From NCBI RefSeq assembly GCF_001665295.1, contig NZ_LZSE01000007.1:1-64000 (forward strand): a stretch of 64,000 nt of DNA, written 5' to 3'. Below, piece by piece: positions 63,394 to 64,000 of the stretch. The position numbers were made by a program, and so were the translations under genes. Below the pieces are notes generated by a model. That model was not told the origin of the DNA. It did no database searches and saw only the letters and a program-made list of their open reading frames with translations. Positions within the stretch are counted from its first letter, which is position 1; each line of letters starts with the position of its first letter. The DNA comes from Mycobacterium sp. 1554424.7. GTDB taxonomy: Bacteria > Actinomycetota > Actinomycetes > Mycobacteriales > Mycobacteriaceae.

Positions 63394-63978
63394 GTGAGCA
63401 TGGGCACCGGCTGCTTGGACAGGGACTCGGCGTTGGCGTTGCGATTCGAACGCGACGCGGTACCGCTGCTCGATGACCTCTATGGCGCCGCTCGAAGGCT
63501 GACCGGCAATCGCGCCGACGCCGAGGATCTGGTCCAGGACACGATGCTCAAGGCCTACAGTCAATTTCATACACTGCGGGAGGAATTGCATCTGCGTGCA
63601 TGGCTGTATCGCATCATGCATAACACGTGGTTCAACAACCATCGGAAGTCCCTGTCCCGGCCCGCCGAGCTGCTAAGCGAAGACATCGATCACGTAGAGC
63701 ACCACGGGCGGTTTGCGGATTGCTCGGCACGGTGCAGCTCCGCGGAGCTCGATGTGCTCAAGAGCCTGTCGGACCGCAAGGTGGTCGAAGCACTCGCAGC
63801 GTTGCCGGAAAGCCAACGAATGACCGTCTACTACGCCGATGTCCACGGTTACCGATACCGAGAGATCGCGGAGATATTGGACACCCCGATCGGAACGGTG
63901 ATGTCGCGCCTGCATAGCGCGCGCCGCAGGCTGCGCGGGTTGCTGGCCGAAGTGGCCCGGGATCAGGGCCTCATCTGA
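63394..63978 (+). CDS. SigH-like ECF sigma factor
   Basis: A 194-residue ECF sigma factor. Region 2 has [20 protein letters not shown] and [19 protein letters not shown]; region 4 has [24 protein letters not shown] and [34 protein letters not shown], represented here by [12 protein letters not shown]. From memory it follows mycobacterial SigH closely in region 4, so it likely belongs to the SigH group that answers thiol-oxidative or heat stress. The N-terminus is shorter. Its anti-sigma gene, if any, would lie beyond the window. GTG 63394 or ATG 63400 could be the start; neither has a good ribosome-binding site. Confidence 0.85.
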   Translation: MSMGTGCLDRDSALALRFERDAVPLLDDLYGAARRLTGNRADAEDLVQDTMLKAYSQFHTLREELHLRAWLYRIMHNTWFNNHRKSLSRPAELLSEDIDHVEHHGRFADCSARCSSAELDVLKSLSDRKVVEALAALPESQRMTVYYADVHGYRYREIAEILDTPIGTVMSRLHSARRRLRGLLAEVARDQGLI

Positions 63979-64000
63979 GTTCAGACACGGGGTTTCCAAT

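Overview
The window is high-GC actinobacterial DNA and almost certainly from a Mycobacterium. Markers are a mycolic-acid methyltransferase close to MmaA4, a PE_PGRS gene, two PPE genes, an MPT63-like secreted protein (DUF1942), a DUF732 protein, a furA-katG pair, a cutinase, and lipoproteins with mycobacterial signal peptides. PE_PGRS and MmaA4-type genes together suggest a slow grower outside the M. avium group; that species-level statement is inference. No rRNA, tRNA, insertion sequence, phage or CRISPR was seen.

Layout. 0.1-5 kb: mmaA4-like gene, a mycothiol-dependent-isomerase-fold protein, a divergent SRPBCC/MarR pair around a 25-bp palindrome, an LGFP lipoprotein and a DUF1942 protein. 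5-11.2 kb: three cyclic-di-GMP genes on the minus strand (GGDEF-EAL, GGDEF, GAF-EAL) with a sugar-isomerase-like gene opposite. 11.3-18.1 kb: a CBM2 secreted protein, an EntS-type exporter, a translationally coupled ATP-grasp ligase and serine hydrolase, a DCC-family thiol protein, a secreted FKBP and cspA with a strong terminator. 18.1-24.3 kb: small metabolic genes, a secreted Cys/Trp tandem-repeat protein, a hydrolase-DUF899-SRPBCC run and a fourth GGDEF protein. 24.4-33.8 kb: a large LuxR-type ATPase regulator, FAD oxidoreductases, an M42 peptidase of the NAGGN type, a fructosamine-kinase-like gene behind a possible leaderless uORF, and a cyclic-nucleotide-binding protein with a ribbon-helix-helix-like tail. 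33.8-43 kb: lipoprotein, CitE-like lyase, lipase-like hydrolase, zwf, monooxygenase, a fifth GGDEF-type protein, lytic transglycosylase and DMT exporter. 43-52.9 kb: a PPE protein fused to an aspartic-protease-like domain with a frameshifted duplicate of its 3' end just downstream, methyltransferases, cutinase, membrane and redox proteins, MOSC protein, a C39-like secreted peptidase and a PPE-SVP protein with a SHOCT tail. 52.9-64 kb: a Rieske oxidoreductase, a coiled-coil protein divergent from an L,D-transpeptidase lipoprotein, furA-katG with terminator, a hydrolase, a Tat-exported DUF1906 protein, PE_PGRS and a SigH-like ECF sigma factor.

Themes. Five c-di-GMP turnover proteins lie in 36 kb, none of the four GGDEF domains keeping a canonical RxxD inhibitory site. 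Many products act at the cell surface. At least eight genes have a TANNNT hexamer 5-7 bases before the start codon, the layout of leaderless mycobacterial transcripts. The least familiar items are the PPE-protease fusion and its broken copy, the ATP-grasp/serine hydrolase pair, the CNB-RHH protein and the Cys/Trp repeat protein.
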